A DNA stretch of 64,000 nt. Origin: CAYUUR01 sp052034685 (GTDB lineage Bacteria; Patescibacteriota; Saccharimonadia; Saccharimonadales; CAYUUR01). Each line of letters opens with the position of its first letter. Position 1 is the stretch's first letter. Positions 50,680-58,382 of the stretch are shown piece after piece. Both the position numbers and the translations under genes were made by a program. The stretch covers positions 1 through 64,000 of the forward strand of contig JBPOIH010000008.1 of assembly GCA_052034685.1 (NCBI GenBank), given 5' to 3'. The notes below the pieces were generated by a model that saw only the letters and a program-made list of their open reading frames with translations, was not told the origin of the DNA and searched no databases.

Positions 50680-50845
50680 CAAGCATTGATGTGGCCTCAC
50701 CAACCACTGAGCTTCGCTTAAACGGTTGCGGTGTGCGATAACACGAGCATCATAAGTAAAAGTCCGGTGGAACCGTCTAGAAGCTATTCTGGACCCGAGA
50801 CGCGCTTGGTAGTACATGTCGTACAATCAGCGCGCTTTTTATTTC
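50680..50845 (+). promoter_or_regulatory. T-box-like riboswitch leader of thrS
   Basis: The leader contains GGTGGAACCG (50766-50775), matching the T-box consensus GGTGGNACCG. The TGGA (50768-50771) would pair with the UCCA end of tRNA-Thr, whose discriminator here is U. Downstream lies a strong terminator (CGCGCT/AGCGCG plus GGTAGTAC/GTACAATC, 50801-50834, then CTTTTTATTT), 24 bases before the thrS Shine-Dalgarno region. CGTCT (50774-50778) can pair with AGACG (50798-50802), which would disrupt the base of the terminator. I cannot identify a full Stem I; threonine ACC triplets occur at 50697-50706. Short for a T-box. Confidence 0.55.
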
Positions 50846-50876
50846 TAAACAAATGTAAAACCACAAGGAGAGCAGC

Positions 50877-52757
50877 ATGGCTGACAAACAGTCAAAAGAG
50901 GATCAATTACACGCAATGCGACATAGTTTGGCGCATATTATGGCAACCGCTGTGACCACCTTGTGGCCAGAGGCCAAACTGGGCGTGGGGCCAGTCGTAG
51001 AAAACGGCTTTTATTACGATATTGACCTTGGTCAGACCAAGATTTCTGAAGAGGATTTCTCTAAGATCGAGAAAGAAATGCAAAAGGTCATCAAGGCTGA
51101 TCAGAAATTCGAAAAATCGATGATGAAAATCGACGAAGCAATTAAGTGGGCCAAGAGTGCCAAGCAGCCATATAAAGAAGAGCTACTGAACGACCTTAAA
51201 CGTGCCGGTACTACTGTTGCTAAAGACTTAGATGCAGATGAGCTGGGCACAATCACTGAGGGCGATAGCAAAATGGACGAGGTTTCGTTCTATCAGAATG
51301 GTGACTTCAAAGACCTCTGTCGTGGTCCACACGTTGAATCTACCGGCAAGGTCGGCGCCTTCAAACTAATGCGCATCGCTGGTGCCTACTGGCGTGGCAA
51401 AGAAGGTAATCCGCAAATGCAGCGCCTATACGGCGTAGCCTTTGCGACAGAAAAAGAACTCCGCCAACATCTGAATATGCTCGAAGAAGCCAAGAAGCGC
51501 GACCACCGCAAACTCGGTCAAGAACTTGACTTGTTTATCTTCTCTGATTTAGTCGGCAGTGGGCTACCTCTCTATACTCCGCGAGGTACGTACATACGTA
51601 ACGGTCTGATCAACTTCTCTGAAGAGGTCCGCGAACAGCTCGGTTTTGAGCGTGTCTGGTCTCCGCACATTACAAAGAAAGATCTGTATGAGAAGTCAGG
51701 GCATTGGGATAAGTTTGGCGATGAGCTGTTTTTGGTAAAAAGCCAAGAAACAACCGATGAGCTGGTAATGAAGCCGATGAACTGTCCGCATCATGCTCAG
51801 ATTTATGCTGCGAAACCACGTAGCTACCGTGATTTACCGGTGAAGTTAATGGAGACAACTACAAACTACCGAGATGAAAAAACCGGTGAACTGCATGGCC
51901 TTTCACGGGTTCGCTCTTTAACGCAAGACGATAGTCATACGTATTGCCGCCCAGATCAGGTGGACGAGATTTTTGACCAGCTGATAGAGAAGATTCAAGA
52001 GTTCTATGCAGCGATTGATATGGAGCTTCATTTGCGCTTGTCTCTGAGAGATGACAGCGAATCATACCTTGGCCCGCAAAAACTTTGGGATTTTGGCCAG
52101 AAGAAACTTGCTGAGATTGCCGGTCGCAACAAACTCGAATACTACGCAGAAGAAGGTGAGGCCGCATTCTATGGTCCAAAGCTCGATTTCATGGCCAAAG
52201 ACGCCATTGGTCGCGTTTGGCAGGTGGCAACGGTGCAGTTTGACTTTGTCCAGCCTGAGCGCTTTGAACTCGCCTACATTGACGAAAAGGGCGAAAAACA
52301 GCGGCCAATCATGATTCATTGCGCAATTATGGGCAGTTTTGACCGCTTCTTCTCGGTGTACATTGAGCATACGGCTGGCAAGTTCCCAGTTTGGTTGGCC
52401 CCAGAACAGGTCAGACTCATTACAGTGAACCAAGAAGAGCCAACCGTAAAATGTGCTGAAGAATTCTTTGATAAGGCCAAAGCTAAAGGACTTCGAGTAA
52501 CTATCGACAATTCCAACGAATCTGTTGGCAAGAAGATTCGTGCATCAGAGATGATGAAAGTGCCATACACATTGGTGATTGGGGAGAAAGAAGTTGCTTC
52601 TGGCGAAGTAGTGCCACGTGTCCGCAAAGACATCGAAGTCCAAACTCAGCAAACACCGGTAACTATCGATGAATTTCTCGGTACAGTAGCCAATGAAACC
52701 AAAGCTCGCACCAGTCATACCTCGCTACAAGGGGTCAAAACCAAGCATGAAGCCTGA
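50877..52757 (+). CDS. thrS: threonyl-tRNA synthetase
   Basis: A 626-aa class II synthetase. An editing domain is present at the N-terminus (H16-SLA-H20, the HxxxH zinc-like site, and FKDLCRGPHVESTG near 150), then the catalytic core with PMNCPHH (motif 2 region zinc ligand), GLSRVRSLTQDDSH and motif 3 IMGSFDRFFSVYIEH, then the anticodon-binding domain (PEQVRLITVNQEEP). It lacks an N-terminal TGS domain, which most bacterial ThrRS have. AAGGAGAG precedes the ATG. Likely controlled by the T-box-like leader. Its end overlaps the next gene by 11 bases. Confidence 0.96.
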   Translation: MADKQSKEDQLHAMRHSLAHIMATAVTTLWPEAKLGVGPVVENGFYYDIDLGQTKISEEDFSKIEKEMQKVIKADQKFEKSMMKIDEAIKWAKSAKQPYKEELLNDLKRAGTTVAKDLDADELGTITEGDSKMDEVSFYQNGDFKDLCRGPHVESTGKVGAFKLMRIAGAYWRGKEGNPQMQRLYGVAFATEKELRQHLNMLEEAKKRDHRKLGQELDLFIFSDLVGSGLPLYTPRGTYIRNGLINFSEEVREQLGFERVWSPHITKKDLYEKSGHWDKFGDELFLVKSQETTDELVMKPMNCPHHAQIYAAKPRSYRDLPVKLMETTTNYRDEKTGELHGLSRVRSLTQDDSHTYCRPDQVDEIFDQLIEKIQEFYAAIDMELHLRLSLRDDSESYLGPQKLWDFGQKKLAEIAGRNKLEYYAEEGEAAFYGPKLDFMAKDAIGRVWQVATVQFDFVQPERFELAYIDEKGEKQRPIMIHCAIMGSFDRFFSVYIEHTAGKFPVWLAPEQVRLITVNQEEPTVKCAEEFFDKAKAKGLRVTIDNSNESVGKKIRASEMMKVPYTLVIGEKEVASGEVVPRVRKDIEVQTQQTPVTIDEFLGTVANETKARTSHTSLQGVKTKHEA

Positions 52758-53064
52758 AAACACCTTTCGGGATAGAGTGTATGCGATTGTGTCGCAGATT
52801 CCGAAGGGCCGTGTCATGACCTATGGCCAGATCGCAGCGCTGTGCGGCAATCCACGAGCTGCCCGGATTGTTGGTGGTGTAGCGCACTGGGGCGACCAGA
52901 GCTTGCCGTGGCAGCGCGTTGTCAAGAAAGATGGCTCTCTGGCCGAAGGTTTCCCAGGTGGCACGGAAGGCCATGCGCAAGTACTGCGTCAAGAGGGGGT
53001 TGCCGTAGACACTAACTACCGAATTAACATACGGGAGCTCTTATGGCAGCCGGACCACTTGTAG
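52747..53064 (+). CDS. alkyltransferase-like protein (ATL, MGMT-fold)
   Basis: A 105-aa protein homologous to the DNA-binding domain of O6-alkylguanine transferases: GRVMTYGQIAALCGNPRAAR (helix-turn-helix) and LPWQRVVKKDGSL, where the catalytic Cys of PCHR is replaced by Trp. That substitution defines ATL proteins, which flip alkylguanine and pass it to nucleotide excision repair without transfer chemistry. The start at 52747 overlaps the thrS end and its end overlaps miaA by 22 bases, so thrS-atl-miaA form one translational chain. Confidence 0.88.
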   Translation: MKPENTFRDRVYAIVSQIPKGRVMTYGQIAALCGNPRAARIVGGVAHWGDQSLPWQRVVKKDGSLAEGFPGGTEGHAQVLRQEGVAVDTNYRINIRELLWQPDHL

Positions 53065-53912
53065 CGATTGTTGGCGAAACTGCGAGCGGCAAGTCGGCCA
53101 TGGCTATGGAGCTGGCTCGGGAGTTCGATGGTGAGATTATCTGTGCTGATTCACGCACGGTATATGTTGGTATGGATATTGGCACTGCCAAACCGTCAAC
53201 AGCAGATCGATCATTAATACCGCATCACATTTTGGACGTCATAACGCCCGACCAGCGATTCAGTGCAGCCGACTTCAAGGCTCAGGCTGAGGCGGCAATT
53301 GCTGATATTCTGGCGCGCGGCAAGCTACCAATTATGGTCGGTGGGACGGGCTTGTATGTCGATGCCGTACTGTATGATTTTGCCTTTCGCGCACCAGCTA
53401 ATCCAGCCGAAAGACAAAAACTCGAAAAGTTATCTGTAGAGGAATTACAACAAGCATTAGCGGCAAATGGTATACCGCTGCCAAATAACCCGCAAAATCC
53501 CCGTCACCTGATTAGGGCACTCGAGACAGGTGGTCAGCAGCCAGAACGCCGAACCCTTAGGGGTAATACTTTGGTGCTGGGGCTCAAAATCGACAGAGAA
53601 TTGCTAGAAAAACGGATTGAAAAAAGAATCGATGACATGGTTACAACAGGTTTACTGGAAGAAATTGAATTGTTGGCACAAAAGTATGGTTGGGATGCGC
53701 CCGGTTTGCAGGCGCCAGGCTATCGCGCATTTCGTCCATATTTTGCTGGTGAGATAGATATTGAAACCGCCAAGAAGCAGTTTGCCCAGAACGACAAGCA
53801 GCTCGCCAAAAGGCAACGAACTTGGTTCAAACGTAACGCTGACATTCAGTGGGTTTCTTCGGTTGAACAAGCAAGAGTACAGGTTAAAAATTTACTACAA
53901 GACAATGCGTAA
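53043..53912 (+). CDS. miaA: tRNA dimethylallyltransferase
   Basis: A 289-aa enzyme adding dimethylallyl to A37 of tRNAs that read UNN codons. P-loop GETASGKS near residue 11, ADSRTVYVGMDIGTAKPS near 35-52, PIMVGGTGLYVDAVLY near 97, and the C-terminal QRTWFKRNADIQW segment, all family hallmarks. The 22-base overlap with the ATL gene indicates co-translation. Confidence 0.95.
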   Translation: MAAGPLVAIVGETASGKSAMAMELAREFDGEIICADSRTVYVGMDIGTAKPSTADRSLIPHHILDVITPDQRFSAADFKAQAEAAIADILARGKLPIMVGGTGLYVDAVLYDFAFRAPANPAERQKLEKLSVEELQQALAANGIPLPNNPQNPRHLIRALETGGQQPERRTLRGNTLVLGLKIDRELLEKRIEKRIDDMVTTGLLEEIELLAQKYGWDAPGLQAPGYRAFRPYFAGEIDIETAKKQFAQNDKQLAKRQRTWFKRNADIQWVSSVEQARVQVKNLLQDNA

Positions 53913-53932
53913 CAATTTGTTACAATAGGTAC

Positions 53933-54550
53933 GTGATAGAACAACTTTTTGGGAGCAAAACGAGGGTAAAGTTACTGCAGCTCTTCTGTAGTAACCCTAA
54001 CAGGTCTTTTTATGTGCGTGAAATTACGCGCAAGATTGATGAGCAGATCAATTCTGTTCGGCGTGAGCTCGCCAATCTGTTGAGTATTGGCATTATTTCA
54101 TCTGATGACAACAAAAACCGCCTGTATTACGAGGTTAATCAAGAGTATGAGCATTATAAGGCGCTTGCAGCGATGTTCGGCGGACAGACACTGACAGTGC
54201 CAACCGCAACCGGTGAAGAGAAGGAAGACGGCCTCAAAGAACTTAAATCGATCGGCAATATCGACATTGCGTTGCTAACAGGGGTGTTTACCCGAGACAC
54301 AACGGCGAGTGTTGATTTCTTGGTTGTCGGGGATATCAACCAAACCAAGCTTGATAAGTACGTCGCTGCCTTTGAGAAAAAGGAAGGCAAGGAGATTCGC
54401 TATGCATCAATGAGCGTCAGCGACTTTCAATACCGTAAACAGATTAACGACCGTTTTCTCGCAGGGGTCATGAGTGCCAAAAAGCAGGTTCTCATAGACA
54501 AGCATGGTGAATTTACAGAAAAAAAGACTAAAGAGGAGAAAAAGAAATAA
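53933..54550 (+). CDS. winged-helix regulator (ArsR/nucleotidyltransferase-associated type)
   Basis: A 205-aa protein: an N-terminal winged helix (IEQLFGSKTRVKLLQLFCSN, FYVREITRKIDEQINSVRRE, LYYEVNQEYEHYKALAAMF) and a C-terminal domain that recalls a degenerate nucleotidyltransferase fold (IDIALLTGVFTRDTTASVDF, FLVVGDIN). The tail is very Lys/Glu-rich. It starts with GTG, six bases after TACAAT, no Shine-Dalgarno sequence (leaderless). It overlaps the next gene by one base, so both are co-transcribed. Confidence 0.72.
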   Translation: MIEQLFGSKTRVKLLQLFCSNPNRSFYVREITRKIDEQINSVRRELANLLSIGIISSDDNKNRLYYEVNQEYEHYKALAAMFGGQTLTVPTATGEEKEDGLKELKSIGNIDIALLTGVFTRDTTASVDFLVVGDINQTKLDKYVAAFEKKEGKEIRYASMSVSDFQYRKQINDRFLAGVMSAKKQVLIDKHGEFTEKKTKEEKKK

Positions 54551-55179
54551 TGGATATTCAGTTTTTTGGAGCTAATTGTGTGCGTATCGCTAACAAAAAG
54601 GCTACTTTGGTTTTTGACGACAATCTCAGCGAACTCGGCGCCAAATCAGTTACAAAAAATGGTGACGTGGCTTTGTTTACTGGTGTGCATGATTCACCAA
54701 AAGCGGAAGTACGCCTGTCGATAGACTTTCCTGGTGAGTATGAGGTTGCTGATATCTCGGTGCGAGGCGTACAAGCACGCGCTCACATTGATGAAGAAGG
54801 TAAGCGGACGGCTGTGATGTACCGGCTGATGATGGACGACATCCGTGTTGCTGTTGTCGGGCACGTGCACCCTGATATTACAGAGGCTCAGCTGGAACTC
54901 CTCGGCGTTATTGATGTGCTGGTTATCCCTGTTGGCGGCAACGGTTATACGCTTGACAGCATTGGCGCACTCAAACTCATCAAGAAAATCGAGCCAAAGA
55001 TTGTTATCCCGACACATTACGATGACAAAGACCTCAAATTTCAGGTGCCTCAGCAAACATTAACCGACGCACTTACTGGGTTGTCTATGGAGGCTGCAGA
55101 GACGGTTGAACGGCTCAAGCTTAAGGCTTCTGACCTCGACGAGACAACTAAGTTGATCGTTGTTGAACGTTCTAAATAA
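54550..55179 (+). CDS. metallo-beta-lactamase-fold protein (UlaG-like), degenerate metal site
   Basis: A 209-aa protein of the MBL superfamily: MDIQFFGANCVRIANKK, FPGEYEVADISVRGV, a GHVHPDITEAQLELLGVIDV block and IPTHYDDKD near 155. The usual HxHxDH motif appears only as TGVHDSP, so it may not bind two metals. It resembles the UlaG-like hydrolase family found in many CPR genomes. Its regulator-like partner precedes it in the operon, and a bidirectional terminator follows. Confidence 0.75.
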   Translation: MDIQFFGANCVRIANKKATLVFDDNLSELGAKSVTKNGDVALFTGVHDSPKAEVRLSIDFPGEYEVADISVRGVQARAHIDEEGKRTAVMYRLMMDDIRVAVVGHVHPDITEAQLELLGVIDVLVIPVGGNGYTLDSIGALKLIKKIEPKIVIPTHYDDKDLKFQVPQQTLTDALTGLSMEAAETVERLKLKASDLDETTKLIVVERSK

Positions 55180-55197
55180 GCACATAGTTCTGGTAAC

Positions 55198-55226
55198 AAA
55201 AAAGCTCTTCGTTGGAAGAGCTTTTT
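55198..55226. terminator. bidirectional terminator
   Basis: AAAAAGCTCTTC/GAAGAGCTTTTT with a GTTG loop; serves the MBL-fold gene from the left and rpmB from the right. Confidence 0.9.
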
Positions 55227-55256
55227 AAAGCCAGTTACGATTTACGATGAGGGCGG

Positions 55257-55451
55257 TTATTTAGCAATAACACCTTGTTTTTTGAGTGTGCGGATACCTT
55301 GAGCACTGATCTTCATCTTGACCTTTTTGCCATCGACAATAATGGTTTTGGTCTGAAGATTTGGCTTCCAAACTTTCTTGGTATGACGCTGTGAGAAGCT
55401 CACATTGTGACCAAATTGCTTGCCTTTACCGGTGATTTCACATTTCTGCAT
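55257..55451 (-). CDS. rpmB: 50S ribosomal protein bL28
   Basis: A 64-aa ribosomal protein: MQKCEITGKGKQFGHNVSFS is the classic bL28 start, followed by RHTKKVWKPNLQTK and a C-terminal KISAQGIRTLKKQG. Start 55451 has AAGGAT upstream; the longer frame start at 55472 is not supported. Monocistronic. Confidence 0.95.
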   Translation of the reverse strand: MQKCEITGKGKQFGHNVSFSQRHTKKVWKPNLQTKTIIVDGKKVKMKISAQGIRTLKKQGVIAK

Positions 55452-55545
55452 GATTTTATCCTTAAGATTCAAAGCCGTATTGTAGCGGTTTTACCTCTGT
55501 AGGTCAAGCCTTAAATACGCGCAATGTTTGCTATACTAGAATGAC

Positions 55546-56172
55546 ATGAATATTGACCTGACCGGCATTAACATTCTGTTTTACCTTGTTTCGCTGATTT
55601 TTGCCATTGGTATACACGAGGCGATGCACGGGTATGCGGCGTTTTGGCTTGGTGACGACACGGCGCGGCAAGAGGGTCGGTTAACGCTCAACCCGCTCAA
55701 ACATATTGACCCCGTCCTGACGGTACTTATGCCGATGATGCTTCTGTTGCTTGGTCTACCTCCGTTTTTGGCTGCCAAACCAGTGCCGTTTAACCCGATG
55801 CGGGTTAAATATGAGGAATTTGGTGCAGCGCTGATTGCCCTAGCAGGTCCGCTGACTAACTTTGCCTTAGCCGCGTTCACTGCTGTTCTACTCAGGCTAT
55901 TTGTAGGTATCGATTCATTGTATCTACTGCAGGCTTTGTCGATCTTCTTAGTAGTTAACGTAGCTATCTTTGTCTTTAATATGATACCGTTTCCGCCGCT
56001 CGATGGTTCGCGCGTGCTCTATGCAGTGGCACCAGCCCCAGTGCAACGCGTTATGGAGCAGATTGAACAGATGGGTCTCATCATCATCTTGATATCTTTT
56101 GCGTTGCTCTACAGTGTGATCGGTCCATTCCTACGAGATATGAACCAAGCAGTCCTACAATTTTTGCTTTAA
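55546..56172 (+). CDS. site-2 protease family membrane protein (M50)
   Basis: A 208-aa polytopic zinc metalloprotease: HEAMH near residue 23 is the HExxH motif in the first membrane segment, and NMIPFPPLDGSRVL near 143 gives the third ligand (NxxPxPPLDG). Five or six membrane segments. It lacks PDZ domains, like small M50 proteins of the YwhC/FtsH-neighbour type. TATACT with TGC ends eight bases before the ATG: leaderless. Substrates are unknown; regulated intramembrane proteolysis is the family role. Confidence 0.88.
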   Translation: MNIDLTGINILFYLVSLIFAIGIHEAMHGYAAFWLGDDTARQEGRLTLNPLKHIDPVLTVLMPMMLLLLGLPPFLAAKPVPFNPMRVKYEEFGAALIALAGPLTNFALAAFTAVLLRLFVGIDSLYLLQALSIFLVVNVAIFVFNMIPFPPLDGSRVLYAVAPAPVQRVMEQIEQMGLIIILISFALLYSVIGPFLRDMNQAVLQFLL

Positions 56173-56200
56173 GAATTTGTAGCGAAGGCGTAGAATAAAA

Positions 56201-56329
56201 GTGGCTGATGCCAAAAAATGATAATCTGAATATTTATCATTAGGGAGCTCAATATTCGTGTCGGCCGGGGGTCGACATATGAGAGCACCCACCTGGGTTC
56301 ATTCCAGGTTGTCATACGGTATCAGCCAC
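56201..56329 (+). ncRNA. unidentified structured RNA
   Basis: A 129-base segment closed by GTGGCTGATGCC (56201-56212) and GGTATCAGCCAC (56318-56329), a 12-bp helix with a single G-T pair. Inside are ATGATAA/TTATCAT (56219-56239), GTGTCG/CGACAT (56258-56278, extended by CTC/GAG), and CCTGG/CCAGG with a seven-base loop (56292-56308). TAGAAT lies at 56191-56196, eight bases before the helix, and a perfect terminator follows. It does not carry the SRP (GGAAGCAGCC) or tmRNA motifs, and I could not match it to 6S RNA. Confidence 0.6.
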
Positions 56330-56361
56330 AAAAAAGCTCGAGAAAATCCTCGAGCTTCTTC
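56330..56361 (+). terminator. terminator of the structured RNA
   Basis: AAGCTCGAG/CTCGAGCTT with a six-base loop, followed by TCTTCTG. It starts immediately after the closing helix. Confidence 0.8.
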
Positions 56362-56370
56362 TGTTTATAA

Positions 56371-56420
56371 AGGTCGGGATGACAAGACTTGAACCTGCGA
56401 CCTCACGGCCCCCAGCCGTA
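56371..56420 (-). pseudogene. 3' half of a second tRNA-Pro (GGG)
   Basis: On the minus strand the segment gives an anticodon stem TACGG/CCGTG with loop CTGGGGG (anticodon GGG), a variable loop, a T-arm with TTCAAGT and the acceptor 3' strand CATCCCG followed by A and CCT. The 5' acceptor strand (CGGGATG) and D-arm are missing; other sequence occupies their place. It differs from the intact tRNA-Pro in acceptor and stems, so it is a decayed paralogue, not a recent copy. Confidence 0.7.
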
Positions 56421-56444
56421 CAAGGGGTCCCCACAAAATCTTTA

Positions 56445-56520
56445 TGGTCAGGGTGAGAGGACTTGAACCTCCGGTCTCCGGACCCCCAGCCCGGCGCTTT
56501 ACCAACTAAGCTACACCCTG
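56445..56520 (-). tRNA. tRNA-Pro (anticodon GGG)
   Basis: 76 bases: acceptor CAGGGTG/CACCCTG, D-arm GCTT..AAGC, anticodon stem CCGGG/TCCGG with loop CTGGGGG, T-loop TTCAAGT, discriminator A and encoded CCA. It lies immediately downstream of queA on the same strand. Confidence 0.92.
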
Positions 56521-56544
56521 TTAACAGAGGTATTTTAGCGTATT

Positions 56545-57573
56545 CTAACGTATCAGCATAGAGTCGCCGTAGGAGAGGAAGTGATACTTTTCTTCAACGG
56601 CCTTCTCGTAGGCTAATTTGAGGTTGTCCCAACCGGCGAAAGCAGCTGTGAGCATCAGTACCGTGCTGCGTGGCGCGTGGAAGTTGGTGAGTAATTGGTC
56701 AACTATCTTAAACTCATAGCCTGGATAGATGAAGATGTTGGCCTCGCCAGATAGGTTTTGTGGCTTGGCGTCTAGGATGTCAGCTGCACAATACTCAAGT
56801 GTGCGTGTGACGGTGGTACCGATGGCGCAGACTTTATTACGGGACTTTTTGGCTTGCCGAATTGCGGCAACGGTTTCTTCAGGTACCTCATAATACTCAC
56901 TGTGCATCTGGTGTTCTTCTACGTTGTCAGTGCGGATGGGCAGGAAGGTGCCAAGACCGACATGCAGAGTGAGGTAGGCAATGTGTACGCCTTTGTTGCG
57001 TAGTCTGGCCTCTAGCTCCTCAGTAAAGTTGAGTGAGGCAGTTGGAGCGGCCACAGAACCGGCGTCACGCGCAAAAACGGTCTGATACCGCTCAGTATCA
57101 GTTTGGTCGGCGTGACGCTTCATGTAGGGCGGTAAAGGAACTTCACCGTAACGTTCGGCGAGGTCAAGTAAGTTTTCCTCTGTTTGGACAATCGCCAGTC
57201 CACCGTCTAGTACCTCCTTGACGATAATAGTGTGCATATGAACGGTTAGCACTTCACCTGTTCGGATACGGCCACGATACAGTACTTTGTGTTGATGGAC
57301 GCCAAATACTTTACCATGCTTTTCGATAAGCAATAACTCACGTTCCTTGCCGTCGTTGTTTTTTGCGATCAAACGCGCCTTAATAACCTTCGTGTTATTG
57401 AGAACCAATAGATCTCCAGTGTCCAGGTAGTCAGCAAGATCAGCGTAGTAATGATGGCTGATGTCACCAGATTTTTTGTCCAAGACTAATAATCGCGTAC
57501 TGCCGCGTTGTTCAGGTGGTCGGTCGGCAATCAGTTCGTCAGGGAGTTGGTAATCATAGTCGCTAATTTTCAT
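56545..57573 (-). CDS. queA: S-adenosylmethionine:tRNA ribosyltransferase-isomerase
   Basis: A 342-aa enzyme that transfers ribose from SAM to preQ1-tRNA, the step after Tgt. Family blocks: MKISDYDYQLPDELIADRPP, LLVLDKKSG, LLVLNNTKVIKARL, the APTASLNFTEEL block, LHVGLGTF, and GEANIFIYPGYEFKIVDQLL. The longer frame to 57945 overlaps the divergent gene; the start at 57573 is set by TACAAT exactly seven bases upstream (leaderless). The presence of tgt and queA in one window indicates epoxyqueuosine-level tRNA modification. Confidence 0.96.
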   Translation of the reverse strand: MKISDYDYQLPDELIADRPPEQRGSTRLLVLDKKSGDISHHYYADLADYLDTGDLLVLNNTKVIKARLIAKNNDGKERELLLIEKHGKVFGVHQHKVLYRGRIRTGEVLTVHMHTIIVKEVLDGGLAIVQTEENLLDLAERYGEVPLPPYMKRHADQTDTERYQTVFARDAGSVAAPTASLNFTEELEARLRNKGVHIAYLTLHVGLGTFLPIRTDNVEEHQMHSEYYEVPEETVAAIRQAKKSRNKVCAIGTTVTRTLEYCAADILDAKPQNLSGEANIFIYPGYEFKIVDQLLTNFHAPRSTVLMLTAAFAGWDNLKLAYEKAVEEKYHFLSYGDSMLIR

Positions 57574-57613
57574 CTGTGCTATTGTACGGGAAAATAGGGT
57601 AGAATAGAAACAG

Positions 57614-58369
57614 ATGCAATCGATCCAAGTAACACAAAAAGCGATCCAAGAAATTAGCCGCGGCGAACGCCATGCATTGTTGCTGGTTGGGGCTGCCGCG
57701 CCTTTTTTGGTCGGCGAGGCTGTAGAGCTTGTCAGCCAAGACGCTTCCGAATCTGTCGGCACGATCACTGTCCGCGAGGTTTTGAGTCGGCGATTGCGTG
57801 ATTTTCCTAACCACGAAGACTTGTTAGTTGAAGCCATTGCACCGCATGACTTTGACCCAGACCTCATAGCTACAAAGATAACCTTTTCGTTCCAGCCACA
57901 TGAAAAAAAGCATGAAGTGGAAGGAAATGTTGTAAAAAAATACACAAATATAACAGAGGTAAGTTTGTATGGTGACGGTGGTTCACGTGGTAACCCGGGT
58001 CCGTCTGCTGCCGGTTGGGTTATTTACGACATGGACGGGAATATACTTAAAAGTGACGGCCACTACATGGGCATTACAACCAATAATCAAGCTGAGTACA
58101 CGGCGCTTAAGCTCGGTCTTCTTGATGCTGAACGACTCGGCGCACAACGCGTCAATGTATTCATGGATAGTTTGTTGGTTATTAACCAGCTCAAGGGAGT
58201 CTACAAGGTTAAGAATAAGGAGCTTTGGCCGATTTATGCGGCGATTGTGCAGCAGTGTGAGCAGGCCTTTGACAGTGTGACCTTCACGCACGTGCCGCGA
58301 GAAAAGAATAAAGAGGCTGATGCTATGGTCAACAAAGTTCTGGACGAAGTAGCAGAATCAAATAATTAA
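57614..58369 (+). CDS. RNase HI with an N-terminal ASCH-like domain
   Basis: A 251-aa fusion. Residues about 118-251 are an RNase HI domain with YGDGGSRGNPGPSAAGWVIY (first Asp), NNQAEYTAL (Glu), VFMDSLLV (Asp) and NKEADAMVNK (last Asp), so it should cut RNA in RNA-DNA hybrids. The first 110 residues (IQEISRGERHALLLVGAAAP, VTVREVLSRRLRDFP-like) resemble an ASCH/PUA-like RNA-binding domain; that assignment is tentative. TAGAAT ends eight bases before the ATG: leaderless, divergent from queA. Confidence 0.82.
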   Translation: MQSIQVTQKAIQEISRGERHALLLVGAAAPFLVGEAVELVSQDASESVGTITVREVLSRRLRDFPNHEDLLVEAIAPHDFDPDLIATKITFSFQPHEKKHEVEGNVVKKYTNITEVSLYGDGGSRGNPGPSAAGWVIYDMDGNILKSDGHYMGITTNNQAEYTALKLGLLDAERLGAQRVNVFMDSLLVINQLKGVYKVKNKELWPIYAAIVQQCEQAFDSVTFTHVPREKNKEADAMVNKVLDEVAESNN

Positions 58370-58382
58370 GGTATAATAACAG

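Noticed and set aside
56201..56329. SRP RNA, 6S RNA or tmRNA
   Set aside because: The SRP helix 8 loop and tmRNA T-arm/tag frame are missing, and I cannot see the 6S central bubble. It is left unassigned, pending a covariance search.
57574..57945. N-terminal extension of queA
   Set aside because: It lies antisense to the RNase HI fusion gene; QueA proteins begin at MKISDYDY and the promoter lies right before that codon.
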